NCBI GenBank assembly: GCA_037957365.1
Contig: JARHVA010000639.1
Coordinates: 4,391,001-4,455,000, forward strand
DNA from: Torreya grandis
Lineage: Eukaryota; Streptophyta; Pinopsida; Cupressales; Taxaceae
Direction: 5' to 3'
DNA: 64,000 bases
Shown: one piece after another, positions 50,040 through 61,721 of the stretch
Layout of the letters: every line of letters starts with the position of its first letter
Numbering within the stretch: position 1 is the stretch's first letter
Notes under the pieces: model-generated
Database searches by the model: none
What the model saw: the letters and a program-made list of their open reading frames with translations, nothing else
Told to the model about the DNA's origin: nothing
Position numbers and translations under genes: made by a program

Positions 50040-50567
50040 TAACATGTACATGTTATAACTCATATGCACTATGTTTATTTTCAATTGAAAAAACCAAGCC
50101 TTTTGACTCATAAATTGCTTAGATTCTCAAGCCAAATGATTGGACAATTCAACAAACAACTAAATCCAAAGTTTTGACTAAAAATAAAAAAACCCAAATT
50201 CCATCATCATATACACTATGAATTTAAATTAAAAATCTCATAAAATTATTACTACGATGATGAGCATGCTCTCCTCTTTTCAAATATATAATTTTTATAA
50301 ATTTTGAACTATTTTAAGGTGTCAATCTATATTGATTTCTAACTATATATATTTTAGGCCACTACATGAATAAAGTATAATTCTTATATATGCTTGTGTA
50401 TCTTTTTTGTTGTTGATCAAAATACAAAAAAATGTACATGGTTACAAACTAGGCCTAATTCTACACGCATTAAAAAAACTAGTTTTCATTTTTTGAGGTA
50501 GTTAGGGGTCTACATGACCGACTATCTATTTTTTTGTTAATTTTAAAGATCTATTTACTTATAAAAG

Positions 50568-50664
<97 letters not shown>

Positions 50665-51035
50665 CAAAAAAAATAAAAAAATAAATTTTACAAACTAGAT
50701 GATATTATATAAAGATTTAGTAAATAGTTTTAAACAATGCTAAAAAGTGAGTGGCTACATAGCTAGTTATATACTCTACTCTTCTAAAAAAACTATGAGT
50801 TCCTATTGAAATTATAGATGTTTGACCTATTTATATTTAAACATTTTATAAAAAATAATGTTTTAGAAAATGGACTCAAAATTCTACAATTCATGTTCTT
50901 ACACCATCCTTGAAATTTAAGTATAGCCATCTCAAATTATCCACAAAAGTTCAAATTTCTCAATTTTTAGGAAAAATATGTCCATGGGTAGGCCCCTTTT
51001 TATCCCCTAACTTTGTGCACTTACCCCATAATAAG
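50040..51035 (+). repeat. Repeat C, copy 1
   Basis: About 1.0 kb matching 51690-52795 in direct orientation. Shared phrases include TATAACATGTACA, TTTCAATT..AAAACCA, TACTAC.ATGATGAGCA, TTGATTTCTAACTATA, GACTATCTATTTTTTTGT and GGTAGG...AACTTTGTGCACTTACC. It contains a CA microsatellite that copy 2 lacks. No coding is seen. Confidence 0.82.
50573..50663. repeat. (CA)45 microsatellite inside repeat C copy 1
   Basis: A 91-base perfect AC tract lies where copy 2 has an AATAATAATAAAAAATATT stretch, so the expansion arose after repeat C was duplicated. Confidence 0.97.
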
Positions 51036-51039
51036 GTTA

Positions 51040-51410
51040 AAGGGGCTTAAATTATCCTCACTTTATTTTATATTCAATCAGTATAGTACTTGGTAATTTT
51101 ATTATGACATTTGGGTTGATAGCCTCAAATTACATCCTTTATAGTCAAAATTAGGTTCATGGGGCACAATTTCACTCAAATTGCACCACTAATACCACTA
51201 ATTCATTGATTCACTCAATATGTTAGGGAATCTAATCTAATTTAGTATTAAATCACATCCTATACACATAGTTACATTCAATGGGTTCAAATTATCCATA
51301 ATTACCTCCACCATTGAAACAATTGACCATTTCATTCATTTTATAATGAAACTAGGCTTAATTGAACACTAAATCATATTCTATTTAGTCAAAATTATGA
51401 TTATGGGTGA
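51040..51410 (+). repeat. Repeat B, second site
   Basis: About three degenerate ~115-bp units (AATTAGGTTCATGGGG, AAATCACATCCTATACACATAG, ATTACCTCCACCATTG) in the same orientation as the array at 40120-42060, lying between the two copies of repeat C. Confidence 0.72.
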
Positions 51411-51489
51411 AAAAACACCAAAATTAAATCACTACATCTATTATGTCCTTTTTATGGTAGTGTATATATTAACACACTCTGCTTTAAAA

Positions 51490-51607
<118 letters not shown>

Positions 51608-51919
51608 GATGGATAATATAAACATATACACATAAACTCATTTTGCTTTATTTTTTCTAAGTCAATTTAATGTGTAAAAACTAAAACATGTATGTGTTAT
51701 AACATGTACACACTATGGTATGTTTCAATTCAAAAACCATGCATTTTGGATCAAAAATGACTTGGTTTCAAGAGCCAAAGGCTTGGACCTGTAGACATAC
51801 AATAAAATCCAAGATATTTGTTAGAAAATAAGAAAATTCAATTTTCATTGCAAAAAAACACTATAAATTTTAATGAGATAGTTCTATAAAATATTACTAC
51901 AATGATGAGCACACTCACC

Positions 51920-51923
<4 letters not shown>

Positions 51924-51996
<73 letters not shown>
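51924..51996. repeat. (AT)n-(GA)n microsatellite at palindrome edge
   Basis: About 21 AT units then 16 GA units. The tract ends directly at the left arm of the palindrome. Confidence 0.96.
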
Positions 51997-52000
<4 letters not shown>

Positions 52001-52206
52001 GTAGCGTAAAAAACTATAGTTAGAAATCAACATAGATGAAAGCATTAAAATAGTTCAAAATTAATTAATTAATTATATATATATATAGTTAATTAATTAA
52101 TTTTGAACTATTTTAATGTTTTCATATATAGTTAATTAATTAATTTTGAACTATTTTAATGTTTTCATCTATGTTGATTTCTAACTATAGTTTTTTAGGC
52201 CACTAC
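52001..52206. repeat. Foldback palindrome, ~70-bp arms
   Basis: The left arm (52001-52070) reads GTAG, AAAAAACTATAG, TTAGAAATCAACATAGATGA, then AGCATTAAAATAGTTCAAA. The right arm (52132-52206) is its near-perfect reverse complement and ends TTTTTTAGGCCACTAC. The loop (52071-52131) is AT repeat plus an extra copy of the inner right arm (AATTAATTTTGAACTATTTT). Repeat C copy 1 has only the right arm, near 50305-50365, so the left arm is a new inverted copy. Confidence 0.88.
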
Positions 52207-52929
52207 AACATGTAAATATACATGCCTGTATAAGTTTATGTGTTTATTTTGTTGATCCAAATGAAAAGAATTATATTATCCAAAACTAGGCATAATTATA
52301 TACACATTTAAAAAAATAAATTTTCATTTTTTTGATTTAGTTAGCGGGGCCACATGGTCGACTATCTATTTTTTTGTCACTTTTCAGGATCTATTTACTT
52401 GTAAAATTAATAATAATAAAAAATATTAATTTAAAAAAAAAAATACAGGTAAAAAATTAGATGATCTTATCCAAATTTTTACCTAATAGTTTAAAACAAT
52501 GTTAAATGATGTTAAAAAATGAGGAGTCACACAATCGACTATCTACTCTGTTTTCCTTAAAAATAGGAGTTCCTCTTCAAATTTTAGATATTTGACCTAC
52601 TTATACTTAACCATTTTTTTAAAAATAGTGTTTTATAAATTAGACTTCAAATGATACAATTCATATTCGTATATCATATTCAAATTTTGAGTGTAGTTAT
52701 CCCAAATAATCTATAGAAGTTGAGGTTTCTCAATTTTTAGGGAAAACATGTGCATGGGTAGGAAGCTTTTTGTACCCCCAACTTTGTGCACTTACCATAA
52801 TTTATGGTATAAATAAATTAAATAACCTTTTTAAAATAATAAAACACAAAATAAACTAAATCTAACATGAAAAAATAAGTGCCCCTATTGACATCATTCT
52901 CAAAATTTCCTTGTTTGATGCAAAAAGTT

Positions 52930-54985
52930 GAAATACTTATAATCTCCTCAAGTCTTCCATGAATCTAATTATGCAGCCCTCAGTGAGAATATTAGAAAAC
53001 TAATTTTCACTTGTCACATACTCAATGACAAAATATTTATCATTGACCAAGTATATGAAAAAAATAATGTTTGAGTTCTATCATGAAAAAATAGATTTTC
53101 GAACAATTATATTGCCTCATTATTATCACACAAATATGTGTTGGTTCAAGCTGAGATTATCTAAATTTATCTAAGAGTCTTATTGTCCGTTATCATTATG
53201 TGAAAACTGATCTAAGGACTATATATTTAGCTTCAGTAGAGGATAATAAAACTGTAGATTGTTTCTTTAAAGACCAAAAAACCAACCCACTTCTTTGTAT
53301 AAAGTAAGAACCTATAATTGATTTCCTGTCATCAAGTGATCCTCCCCAGTTTGAATCCATATATCTAATTAGACCTAAATATTTTGTTAATTTGAAAAGA
53401 ATGCCATGATTATAAGTACCTCTTACATGTATGAAAATTCTCTTAATTTCTTATAAATATTTGAGTGACAATTTATCCATAAATATATAAATTAATGAAA
53501 AACCATAAATGATATCAGGTCTTGTCATAGTGAGATAAATAAAACCTCCCACCATGATTATAAAAGTCTTTTCATCAGCTAAAGGAATTTCATCATCTCT
53601 TATTATCCTTTCTCCACATGCAATTGGAGTGTTCATAGGTTTAGAATATTGAAGATTGTACATCTTTAGCATGTCTTAGGCATATTTGGATTGACAAAAG
53701 AATACTTCCTCTTTCTTTCAATAGAATTTGATACCAAAAAATTACTTCATAAGTCCAAGATTAGTTGTTTAAAATTTCAATTTCATAACTTGTGTTAAGC
53801 TATTCAACATCTTCATAGAGTTAGTTATAAAGATCAAGTCATCTACATAGAGACAAATTTATAAAGCATTATAATCCAATACTTGTATATGAAAAATTGG
53901 TTCATTTTTACTTATTACAAAGCCTTGATCTTATAACCATCTATTAATTCTTGAGTACCAATCTGTTGGGTTTTAATTTATCCCATAAATAGATTTATTC
54001 ATTTTATACACCCAAAATTATTTATCCTTTACCTCAAAACCTTGGGGTTACCCTCTATATACTTATTCTTCAATCACTCCTTTTAGGAATAAGATTTTAC
54101 ATCCATTCAATGTATTTTTCATCTTTTATGATCAACTACAACAAGAATTAGTCTCATAGTATGTTGACGTACCACATATGCATAGGTTTACTCATAGTCA
54201 ACATCATATATTTGTGTAATTCCTTTTACAACTAGTCCCGCTTTTAGTTTGTCAATTGTACCATCATTCTTGACTTTGATCTTGTAGACCCACTTGATTC
54301 CTATGATGTATTTATATAATAGAAGTTGAAATAAATTCCATATATCATTCCTCTCAATATAATCCATCTTAAATTTTATATCTCATCAACACATTCTTTC
54401 TTTTGACTAACTTCTACATATCTTCTAGGTTCACTAACCACATATGACAATGAAAATATAGTTTTTTCATCATAAGCATATATAAAGAATACCATACTGG
54501 TGTTAAATCATTGTGATCATTCTCTCATAAATATTACATAATAGATGATTGGCTATATGTGGATTTAAAAACCACTTGTTATTGATTGGAATTGATGAAG
54601 ATGGATGACTAGTCTCTCTTGAAGAGCTAATATTATTTCATATTGAACTAGAAACATGTGCAATAATTTGTAAGCTCTAAAAATATACTTCAAGAGGTTT
54701 ACCAAATTCATTTATGAATTCTATAACTACAGGATTAGAATCATCACATACCTCATTTAATAAAAAAATACAATCCCTTGAAACAATTGTGTATTTACTA
54801 GTAAGATTATAAAACTTATATGCTTTAAACAAATATATAATTTTATGGCCAATCAATGATTTTGGTGTAGGATCCATTATGTTTTAATTTATGTATGAAT
54901 TGTGTTGCACCACTTTTCTTGTTTGTTCTATCGTGGGATTTTATAGTCTCATTCACATGTGAAGATTGACATAGTTTCATAATCT
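52930..54985 (-). pseudogene. Decayed Ty1/copia pol fragment, minus strand
   Basis: Read on the minus strand from right to left, an integrase C-terminal region spans 54877-54677 (LFKAYKFYNL, VSRDCIF). A badly broken reverse transcriptase follows with an intact YVDDLIF box near 53837-53857. A connection and RNase H region covers about 53760-53160 (open at 53672-53451: YSKPMNTPI, YLTMTRPDIIYG), then MDSNWGGSLDDRKS and LLSSTEAKY. A final RNase H piece lies near 53090-52970 (ENLFFHDRTQ). The order is that of copia pol. Stops and shifts abound. No LTR, gag or protease is recognised on either side, so this is a truncated remnant. Confidence 0.85.
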
Positions 54986-55274
54986 TTAAGAATGCACATT
55001 TGACAACATTGGAAATCTTATAATCTAAGGAAATTACAAGAAAGGTTTCTTGTTGTGAACTGAAGCAACCAAAACAATTATTTTTATGTAAGTAGGGTTA
55101 TTTCCACCAACAATTTTGAATTCTACTATTTTTGTCTATGATAGACTTATTTTATAAGTATAATGTTTAAATTTTTATTAAAGCTTTCAATATTTATTTT
55201 CACCAATAGGTATATATTTTTATTCTATTTTTTCAATATATTAGAAGTAGCTCTAGTAAAACTGCAAATAATTT

Positions 55275-55400
55275 TTTTTCATTCAATAGTTTGCTATTGA
55301 TAATTTTAGAGCTATCTTTAATTTCACATCTCTAATAAGTTTTTTTCATTCAATAGGTTGATATCTATAATTTTAGAGCTATCTTTAATTGCACATCGTT
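55275..55400. repeat. ~62-bp tandem duplication
   Basis: The phrase TTTTTTTCATTCAATAG followed by ATAATTTTAGAGCTATCTTTAAT occurs twice in succession with a few differences. Confidence 0.8.
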
Positions 55401-55955
55401 GTTTAGTGCATTCTATATAACTACATCAACTAACCTATTTTATTTTTCAAACACTTTATTTTGAAATTTTATAATTTATTATACATTTCCTTTTAATGGG
55501 TATAAAGTATTGATAATGCATACTTTAATTGTCTTTAACTTACAAGACACAACACTTCTCAGACTTGTTAAAAACTTAAAATCTCAAATGAATACAAAAT
55601 TAGATAGGCATAATTTTCTTTTATAAACTTGTGAGGACGTATTAACCCAAAAATATCTCTAATATTTTCTAAACATTTAAAATTAATTTTATTGTGTGAA
55701 TTTTGTCTAAACACAATATTTACATTTATGTTGTTAGTGTGAAACTCTATACATTTTTTAATTAAATTGATTCAAATTATAGTGGCGTAGAATCATCTAC
55801 AGACCTATCATTAAAAATTTATTAAGCTTTGTGACATCATATGTAATTAAATAATCTCATGGCTAGAACATAGATAATTTTCTTCAACTATTATTTTTTC
55901 CTAAAAAAAACTATTGCTAGCATTCCTTCTGTTGTTGCACAGTTTGACTAAAAAA

Positions 55956-56052
55956 CTTTGACATTTATAAATCTAAAGTAACAAATTTTATCAAGTAATT
56001 GAAACTTTACATTTATAAATCTAAAGTAACAAAGTTTATCAAGTAATTGAAT
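55956..56052. repeat. 48-bp tandem duplication
   Basis: ACATTTATAAATCTAAAGTA followed by ACAAA.TTTATCAAGTAATTGAA occurs at 55961 and 56009, almost unchanged. Confidence 0.9.
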
Positions 56053-56197
56053 ATATTCTCAGTGGATTACATGGTCTATTCTCAGAGGATTATATCGTAT
56101 TAGGGTTTGGTTTGAATGTTTTGGATTACACTAGGCTGATATTTATTGAGGTTTTAATGAAAAAAATGTTGTGAATGCAATGATAAAGAATAATGTT

Positions 56198-56517
56198 ATT
56201 TGATTATAGGTTTTCATACTATAAGCAATACTAGTGATAGGAAATATTCCCTGCATGGTGTTGAACACTTTGAGACTATACTAGGCCACAATGAGTGCAT
56301 ATTATATTATTTTTTTGCTTTGTTATTATTTTATTTTTGGGTTTTAGAGATAAAATTTATTTGATTATAGGTTTTCATATTATAATCAATGTTAGTGATA
56401 ATAAATATTCACCTTACAATGTTGTTGAACACTTTGAGACTACACTGGGTCACAATGAGTACATGTTTTTTAATTTATTTTTTGCTTTGTTATTATTGTA
56501 TTTTGTCTTAAATAAAA
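56198..56517. repeat. 161-bp tandem duplication
   Basis: Two adjacent copies, offset 161 bases, each run from TATTTGATTATAGGTTTTCA through GTTGAACACTTTGAGACTA and CACAATGAGT to TTTTTTGCTTTGTTATTATT. They are about 85-90% alike. The 75-codon open frame at 56295 crosses the junction and is not supported. Confidence 0.88.
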
Positions 56518-56699
56518 AATAGTCTCAATGGATGGTTTTTCAGCTTTGATAGGGTTTTTTTCATGCATTTTCATAGATTCGACTCTTGATTTTTTGTTAA
56601 GCTTATTTGTTTATATACCACAACCTTTGTTAGGTTACCTACAGGAATAACCTTTATTATTTTTTAAAGTTTCTTGTCTTCAGGAAATGCCAGTTTATT

Positions 56700-57900
56700 T
56701 AATGATTTCTCCTCATTCTCTCCTATCTATTTCAGTGGTGGAGGAAAATGATAGATTTTCGAGCGATGGTTCCCTATAAGCACCCAAGGAATTTTACACC
56801 AAAGGTGTACCATGATATAACTCTTTGGAACCTGATGTTATTTTACCAGTTCTAGAGTTTAACTCTACTTATTAATGGATAGAACAATTATATTTGATAG
56901 GTTATTTAATAGGTCAAATACCTTTAAAAAGTATACTCAAATCATTGGTCAAAATTCACTAGGTTGCTCATGGCATAAAGCTTGAAATCATCCATAATAT
57001 GACCAAGGGTTTTTTTATTGATCCTTCTCATGTAGGATTTATTCTCCATAAATCAACCACATGGTATGTTAGGAAATCACTCACGGTTCTCTCCCCTCAA
57101 AAACATGAATTTGTGGTCTCCAAGAGCACTACTCTTAAGGTCCTAATTTGGGTAGAATTTCTAGGTCTTTTGCTCCCTTGTTGACATTTTATTCACCATA
57201 TTGCTTCTTCCATAGGTTGGGTTATTTATTATGAGAAAAATAGGTTTTACTCTACTAGGCTACAATAATGAGTTTATATGGAGGTATACCTTTCCCAAGA
57301 CCTTAAAGAGTTTGTGAAGATTCAATTTGGTGATGTGAGACACTCCCAATGGGTTCTATATATCAATTTACCTAATATTTGCTTTCGTTTCCAGGCCATC
57401 GATCATAAAATTTAGGATTGTCCCCTTTAGCTAGCCCATAACAATGTTCCCTATCACTCAACCTCTCCTCCTAAGCCCTCTATAGATGATATAAAAAAAC
57501 AAGTTGAGGGTGAATGGACTATGGTAGGGAAGAACAACCATAATAAATTCATGAGCTCAAACGTAGGAAATTACAAAGGAGTTAAGTCATCAACAAGTAA
57601 TGGTATGTAGGACCAGGTTCCTTTAGATAAAGAGCCTTCTCAATCACAAGATGAAGTTATGAAGGTGATATAAAAACTTAGGGTCTACAACACCCATTTT
57701 GTAGCCAATGTTATATCTCATGGTCCAAGGGCTTCTCAGCCCAGTTTTTCTCAGTTTTCAAATTTGTAGCCAACCTCTTTACCAATTCCTACTCGGCAGG
57801 ATGCATCCAAATGTTTTCATAGCAGTCTTAGGAAGTGCAAAGAGTTAGAGTAAGGATAGTTTCAAGTTGAATATGATGTGAGTAAACAAACATAAATGGA
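56700..57900 (+). pseudogene. LINE ORF1 (DUF4283-type nucleic-acid-binding), decayed
   Basis: This looks like the first protein of a plant L1-type LINE. An ATG at 56700 opens a stretch containing VVEENDRFSSDGSL. A DUF4283-like domain follows at about 56880-57360 (GYLIGQIPLKSILK, MTKGFFIDPSHVGFILH open at 56999-57184, then frameshifted VRHSQWVLYINLPNICF). A decayed zinc-knuckle segment (about 57365-57425, CFRF...IDHKI-stop-DCP) and a polar linker up to 57900 complete the usual order. The domain binds the element's RNA in the known family. Several stops are present. Its position directly before an endonuclease region supports the call. Confidence 0.78.
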
Positions 57901-58004
57901 TGTTTTTTTAAATGCCAATAGTGGGCATTTTTATAGAATCACTTTAATGCCTTAGAAGGCTTAGATTCCAAGGATATGTCTCTCAACACCCATCATTTAT
58001 GAAT

Positions 58005-59130
58005 TTACTTTTCATGAAATGTTTGGGGTAATACAAACCCAAAATTCAAGTTTGTTGTGCGTGATTTAAGAAATAAGTTTCCCAAGATGGGCATTATTTA
58101 TTTGCAAGAAGTGAATGTGATTTATTTTATATTGATAGTGGTCAGTGACTCTATCTAGCACTATAATATAATTCTATATAGTAATCATGAGGTATGACAT
58201 GGTGGTGTGATCACATTTATTTCTCCAAGGTGGTGGATGCACTTAGTTCAATTTGGAGTGGACCTCACCAACTAGTTAATTTGGGCCTTTTTCAATAATG
58301 AAATCCACTTATTTGGATTTATTAATATTTATTCCTTGAATGATGCCCTTGAGCATACTCATTTATGGTGATGGATTGTATCGGATCTCCCTAATACTCA
58401 TTAGATCATATGTGGTGATTTTAATATGGTCATATCTCCCAAAGATAAAGTGGGCCACTTACCAATGCATTGGGCAGTTGGGAAAAAAGAGGCATTGTAT
58501 TATATGAATACTAAATGGGGATTCTATGATCCAAACATGATCTTCCATCCTCAAATTTTTTTTGGTATACTTGGAGCAATCTTAGGGATGCCCCTGATTA
58601 GATTTTGAAATGCCTTGATCAGGTAATGATGTTTACTCAACCATACTTTTCATTTGATAATGGTTTTTGTCCTCCAGTGTAAGAACTACTAGATTTTGGG
58701 ATTTCCAATCACTTGCCCATTAAATTTTGAGTCACACAAGAGTTCATGAAACCCAAGGTTCATAAATCCCACTTCTTTCTTAATACCTCCTTACTAAAAC
58801 ATGGGCCCACTGTGGTTCACATTCATAGAGTTTAGAATCTGGATCCTCGTCCAACCCAAGATTCTAGTTAGATTATATGGTGGAATGACACCATCATAAG
58901 AACCTCTCACTTCCTGAGAATCTATGGATGCCAACTTGCTAAAACTTTATGACACTCTTAGTCTGTTACTTCCTTAGAGCTTAGCCATGTAGCTTCAACC
59001 TTAGAAAAAGATCCTTTCAATGAGATCTTATAATTCAAAGTCTCTTATTTATGGAATTGCAAATATATTTAAGATAGATACAATTCTTAGGGAACTCAAA
59101 TCAAAGCTATAATTCACATGATCAAGATAG
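58005..59130 (+). pseudogene. LINE ORF2 endonuclease region, decayed
   Basis: The apurinic-endonuclease-like domain that nicks target DNA begins near 58012 as S-stop-NVWGNTNPKFK, where the stop TGA stands for W and the catalytic Asn survives, followed by MGIIYLQEVN near 58090 with the catalytic Glu. An open segment at 58426-58608 begins just after GDFN (MVISPKDKVGHL, KWGFYDPNMI). The domain ends near 58705 with FGISNHLPIKF, where the usual SDH has become SNH (G-to-A), which would remove a catalytic Asp. A linker then runs to the point where an LTR element interrupts ORF2 at 59136. Confidence 0.82.
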
Positions 59131-59135
59131 GGGAC
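59131..59135. other. Target site duplication GGGAC (left)
   Basis: GGGAC precedes the inserted LTR element and GGAAC follows it at 61722-61726, a 5-bp target duplication with one mismatch. Confidence 0.7.
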
Positions 59136-59457
59136 TGATATTGTTGGTTCAGATATGAGCACAATAAAATAAAGAGCTAAACATAGATATTTAGAACACA
59201 AATATATTATTATTTCTTCTACCGCTATAATTAAATCATATGAGAGATAAAATTATATAGGAATATCATTCCTATATTTGGGGAGAGTAAATATCCTTTG
59301 AAATCTCTCCTAAACCAACTCCTAATAACACAAACTAAATACAAATATAGTATTATTAACAATTTGTTTGGCACACTAAGAAATATAATAAACATATTAT
59401 TATTTACCAAACAATTAATACATTACATTAATAATGTGAAAATAAAATAACTCAATA
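59136..59457 (-). repeat. LTR of the non-autonomous element, left (its 3' LTR)
   Basis: Shares GAGCACAATAAA, AAACATAGATATTTA, TATTATTATTTCTT, ATTTGGGGAGAGTAAAT and CTCTCCTAAACCAACTCC with the right LTR at about 85% identity by eye. Confidence 0.87.
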
Positions 59458-59585
59458 TTCACCCCTTTTTGAACATTATTAATCCTATCCTATACCCTCT
59501 TAATATGAACATGGAGAAAACAACTTCCCATATCTGCACCTAGACTCATGGCTTGGTGATTTTGAGAGGACAATCAAAAACCTAA

Positions 59586-59755
59586 AATGTTAGTTTTACA
59601 AATGGTTGACCAACAAGAAAAATAATGGTTTTATAAGTGGATAACCAAAAACTATAAATTATGGTTTTACAAATGGCTAACCCACAACAAAAATAGTGGT
59701 TTTACAAGTGGCTAACTAGAAACCATAAAGTAATGGTTTTACAAGTGGTTTACAA
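59586..59755. repeat. ~35-bp minisatellite, five copies
   Basis: TGGTTTTACAAGTGG with small variants occurs at about 59591, 59627, 59663, 59697 and 59733, each followed by CTAACCA.AAAC.ATAAA-type sequence. Confidence 0.88.
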
Positions 59756-61390
59756 TACACCATGTCATGATGTGTAGTCATAGCGTCTAGCTCTCATCAT
59801 TATGAAATTTTAAAAAGGTTACATAGGAATATATAGTTATCTTAGGAAAAAACATGAATAGGCATTATTATTTTGTTCTTATTTTGAAAACAGACATAGT
59901 GGAAATGAAAAAAATACACACACACAAACACACAAGTCACCACATCATTTGTATGGGCCCATCATTGGTGACAAATGAGAGGTTTCTAAAGGACCTCCTT
60001 CCTTCGTGTATCCTCTATCCACTAGTAAGAGATGCTGCTTACTAAAAAAAAATGCTGATGAAGCTTAACTGCATGAATTTTTCACATGAAATCCCCCCCA
60101 TAATGAGGATGTTGCATACAAGTGATAATGCATTCGTAAGACAATTTTTTTTAATTTTTACAATTTTTGACTCTATATGACATAGCAATTTTGACAATAA
60201 TAACTCTAATAACAATTTGTAACGAACATTGACAAATAATGAAAATGATAACTTTTTTATTTTGACAAGAACAATGACTCATAAAGACTATTATTTTGTA
60301 CAATAGACTCTTTTATAATACTAACATACTTCTTAAATAATTAATCCAATATTACTTTGAATTTTAATATTGACATAAAATATGATGATAGACATAAGTA
60401 GTTCAACTCAATCATAATAAAAATTACTTCTTTATAGTATTGTGTTATCAAACCTAAAGGAATATAAAAACAAAACCTTAAATATAATTGAAAGTAATCT
60501 ATGTTATAAAAGACTTATTAACACCTAAGAGCACTATTTAATTGATATTTAAAAATCTAAAATCTAAATCATCACCTAAAAATAACATATATTTTTTTAT
60601 TTCAAATCATATAACAATAATGCAAAATATAACCGTTTATCACTATTACTGACACACTATCACACAAATATGCACACAAGACTACACATGGAGTTATGCA
60701 TAGATATTAAAGATTCCAAAAATGATGGATGAATACCATTGATATGAATCTGGTCATGTAACATCAATTAAGAGTGAGAAGTGTGCCAAACTGAAACAAC
60801 TAGTGCAATAGATTTACATCCAATAAATATCATGCACACTAAGATGTTCGATAGGATTGAGTGTAAGGTTTGCTGGCTAAGATGAATAAAAATTGTATGA
60901 ATAGTAAAAAAATATGTGCATATGAGACTAAAAAAAATTGAGTCACTTGTCAAAGCTACACTCTGACCATTCCTTCAAGTTCAATGAAAATCCTTTTGAT
61001 GCAAATGGTGGATGCATGGATGAAACGCTGGTACTAAAAGATTATATCCTTATCTAGAAATACTTCATTGAATATAACATCCAAATGATGTGGCTATGTG
61101 AATTTAACGATGGCCACCAATGTACAGGAATCACTAAGAAGCTAAATGTTAGATCCATAACATATTTATAACTTGAAACATGTAGTTATCATTGAGATAA
61201 GTTGCACATTGACAAAAGCTATGTAGTCTATCCACAATAGTGTCAATGTCTTTTGGATTGTACATGTGAACTTTTATAATTGTCTGAACACTCATCAAAA
61301 AATCATTCTTTCTTCATCTACAGGGGCAAAATAACATGTTTGTCCCTACAAGTAAAATAAACTTCCATCATAACCCTATGATATACCTAC
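59756..61390. other. Interior of the non-autonomous LTR element, no gene seen
   Basis: AT-rich interior in which I can read no gag, protease, integrase or reverse transcriptase on either strand. Short open frames at 59854 (plus) and 60768-60953 (minus) lack any recognised motif. Confidence 0.5.
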
Positions 61391-61401
61391 TTTGATACCA
61401 T

Positions 61402-61721
61402 TAATAGTGTTGGTTTGATCTGAGCACAATAAATTAAAGAGCCAAACATAGATATTTAAAACAAAATATATTATTATTTCTTTTGCTGCTACAATTAAAT
61501 CATATGAGAGATATAATTATATATAAATATCATTCTTATATTTGGGGAGAGTAAATCTCCTCTGAAATCTCTCCTAAACCAACTCCCAACAACACAAAAT
61601 AAATATGAATATATTGTTATTAAAAATATATTAGACACACTAGGAGATATAATAAATGTATTATTGTTTACCAAACAATAATTACATTATATTAATAGTG
61701 TAAATGCAAAATACCTCAATA
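61402..61721 (-). repeat. LTR of the non-autonomous element, right (its 5' LTR)
   Basis: Partner of 59136-59457. The adjoining TGGTATCAAA on the minus strand identifies it as the 5' LTR in element orientation. Confidence 0.87.

Larger units (their letters stand above)
51690..52795 (+). repeat. Repeat C, copy 2
   Basis: Direct-orientation partner of 50040-51035, about 75-80% alike by eye. It has gained an AT/GA microsatellite (51924-51996) and an inverted duplication that forms the palindrome at 52001-52206. Confidence 0.82.
54986..56690. other. AT-rich stretch with small tandem duplications, no gene
   Basis: No domain is recognised in any frame. Three local tandem duplications are visible (55275-55400, 55956-56052 and 56198-56517). 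The left part may include lost sequence of the minus-strand copia and the right part the 5' end of the LINE, but I cannot place either boundary. Confidence 0.5.
59136..61721 (-). mobile_element. Non-autonomous 2.6-kb LTR element (TRIM/LARD-like)
   Basis: Two direct repeats of about 320 bases (59136-59457 and 61402-61721) bracket 1.9 kb. On the minus strand TGGTATCAAA (61400-61391), an initiator-Met primer site, lies one base inside the right repeat, and AAAAAGGGGTGAA (59470-59458), a polypurine tract, abuts the left repeat. The element therefore reads right to left. It splits LINE ORF2, with GGGAC/GGAAC flanks. I recognise no gag or pol inside, so it depends on another element for movement. 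A five-copy ~35-bp repeat lies near the polypurine end. Confidence 0.85.

Noticed and set aside
52001..52206. MicroRNA precursor
   Set aside because: The hairpin is almost perfect, very AT-rich and private to one repeat copy; without small-RNA data a miRNA call is not supported.
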